Source: Marinicella sp964352015
GTDB lineage: Bacteria; Pseudomonadota; Gammaproteobacteria; Xanthomonadales; Marinicellaceae
DNA length: 64,000 nt
Reading direction: 5' to 3'
Assembly (NCBI GenBank): GCA_964352015.1
Contig: CAYGPU010000005.1
Location: 62,001-126,000 of the forward strand
Below, piece after piece: positions 63,136 to 64,000 of this stretch (its first letter is position 1; each line of letters starts with the position of its first letter). The notes beneath the pieces were generated by a model. It was not told the origin of the DNA. It ran no database searches and saw only the letters and a program-made list of their open reading frames with translations. Both the position numbers and the translations under genes were made by a program.

Positions 63136-64000
63136 ATGAAAATTGGGATTCCAAAAGAAACCAAAACGCTCGAAGGTCGAGTGGCGTTGGTACCAGCGGC
63201 GGCAGCTGATTTAGTCAGGGCCGGTAACGATGTTTATATTCAAGCCAGTGCTGGCGTGATGAGTGGCTTTTCAGATCAAGACTACATCCAAGCAGGGGTA
63301 AACATTGAGCCAGATGCCGAGAGTTTATATGGCGTGGCTGAGATGATTGTTAAAGTCAAAGAACCGATTGCAGGAGATTTACAGTATTTACGTGAAGACC
63401 ATTTGTTGTTTTGTTATTTGCACTTAGCAGCAGAGCCGGCGTTGACCCAGTCTTTGTTAGACATTGGACTAACCGGCGTGGCTTTTGAAACGGTTGAAGA
63501 TGAAGATGGATCTTTACCTCTGTTGGCACCCATGAGTATCATCGCTGGAAAAATTGCCACTCAAGTAGGTACTCATACCTTACATCATCCGATGGGTGGA
63601 AAAGGTATCTTATTGGGTGGTCTGCCCTCTACCGAGCGTGGCAAAGTTGTGGTTTTAGGTGGTGGTGCAGCCGGTGGCAATGCAGCAGCTTTAGCTGCAG
63701 CCAGTGGTGCCAATGTGGTTGTCTTTGATAAGCGTCAAGATCGTTTGGCACAAATGATGGCGATGGGTTCGAACGTCACAGCTTTGTATCCCTATCAAGA
63801 ACTCGTGGCTTCAGAAATTTCTAACGCTGATTTGGTGATTGGTGCTGTGTTAGTGACAGGTGCCAAAGCCCCCCATGTGATTACCGAAGAGATGGTCAAA
63901 GGCATGGAACCAGGTTCTGTTATCGCCGATATATCGGTTGATCAAGGTGGTTGTGTGGCGACCACAAGACCCACCACATGGGCGGCACCTACTTTCGTTG
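63136..64000 (+). CDS. ald: Alanine dehydrogenase (C-terminus beyond window)
   Basis: Ald interconverts L-alanine and pyruvate plus ammonia using NAD. The first 288 of about 370 residues are present. Signature parts are MKIGIPKETKTLEGRVAL at the N-terminus, the substrate region VKVKEPI with catalytic Lys, FCYLHLAAEP with catalytic His, and the NAD loop VVLGGGAAGGNAA. The frame is open to the right edge. GAAAG precedes the ATG. Confidence 0.95.
   Translation, partial: MKIGIPKETKTLEGRVALVPAAAADLVRAGNDVYIQASAGVMSGFSDQDYIQAGVNIEPDAESLYGVAEMIVKVKEPIAGDLQYLREDHLLFCYLHLAAEPALTQSLLDIGLTGVAFETVEDEDGSLPLLAPMSIIAGKIATQVGTHTLHHPMGGKGILLGGLPSTERGKVVVLGGGAAGGNAAALAAASGANVVVFDKRQDRLAQMMAMGSNVTALYPYQELVASEISNADLVIGAVLVTGAKAPHVITEEMVKGMEPGSVIADISVDQGGCVATTRPTTWAAPTFV

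Noticed and set aside
1..64000. Mobile elements, prophage, CRISPR or defence systems
   Set aside because: No transposase, integrase, repeat-spacer array or recognisable defence gene was found on either strand.

Overview
The window looks like a chromosomal segment of a free-living, aerobic gammaproteobacterium. Supporting content includes SdhE and SdhAF4 with SdhCDAB, a YqiB-type DUF1249 protein, SuhB next to TrmJ, YfgM-BamB-Der, PilMNOPQ, PilBCD-CoaE, Aat and SecDF-YajC. The moderate, AT-leaning base composition and families such as DUF1631, DUF4426 and a KorCAB-type 2-oxoacid oxidoreductase would fit a Marinicella/Xanthomonadales-like lineage, but that placement is an inference from gene content. 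I see no insertion sequence, prophage, CRISPR array, rRNA or integration site. Almost everything is core metabolism and envelope biology.

Layout. 1-9114: PEP synthase (cut by the left edge) opposes its regulator PpsR, which is followed by DUF1249, a three-gene 2-oxoacid:NAD(P) oxidoreductase (flavoprotein, gamma-alpha, beta) and a methyltransferase. 9148-11261 (minus): PilZ protein, lone PhnD-like binding protein, YgfZ. 11413-17049: the succinate dehydrogenase operon with assembly factors at both ends (SdhAF4, SdhCDAB, SdhE, YgfX-like), running into ispG. 17043-18731 (minus): small hypothetical, GNAT-like/VanY peptidase fusion, GFA-family protein. 18802-21987: yajC-secD-secF. 22137-24394: DUF4252 protein, a SuhB that has lost its catalytic metal ligands, TrmJ. 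24499-31193: tRNA-Asn, yfgM-bamB-der, moeA, rhodanese-MoeB fusion, folD. 31223-37883 (minus): DUF1631 protein, DUF4426-DUF4139 secreted pair, sucCD. 38351-48144: type IV pilus genes pilBCD-coaE, a CAT-anticodon tRNA, pilMNOPQ, followed without a terminator by a 909-residue repeat lipoprotein (48165-50894). 51019-58755: one lipoprotein adaptor and two tandem RND pumps. 58843 to the end: peroxiredoxin, SprT, lipoprotein cyclophilin, aat and trxB (minus), alanine dehydrogenase (cut by the right edge).

How it fits together. PEP synthase, the 2-oxoacid oxidoreductase, SDH, SucCD and alanine dehydrogenase all act at the pyruvate/TCA node. YajC-SecDF and BamB serve envelope protein export and assembly, and the pil genes build the type IV pilus machine. 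The points most worth a second look are the SuhB pseudoenzyme, the two RND pumps lacking two of the three classical proton-relay residues, the repeat lipoprotein in the pilMNOPQ transcription unit, the GNAT-VanY fusion and the KorCAB-like enzyme beside ppsA.
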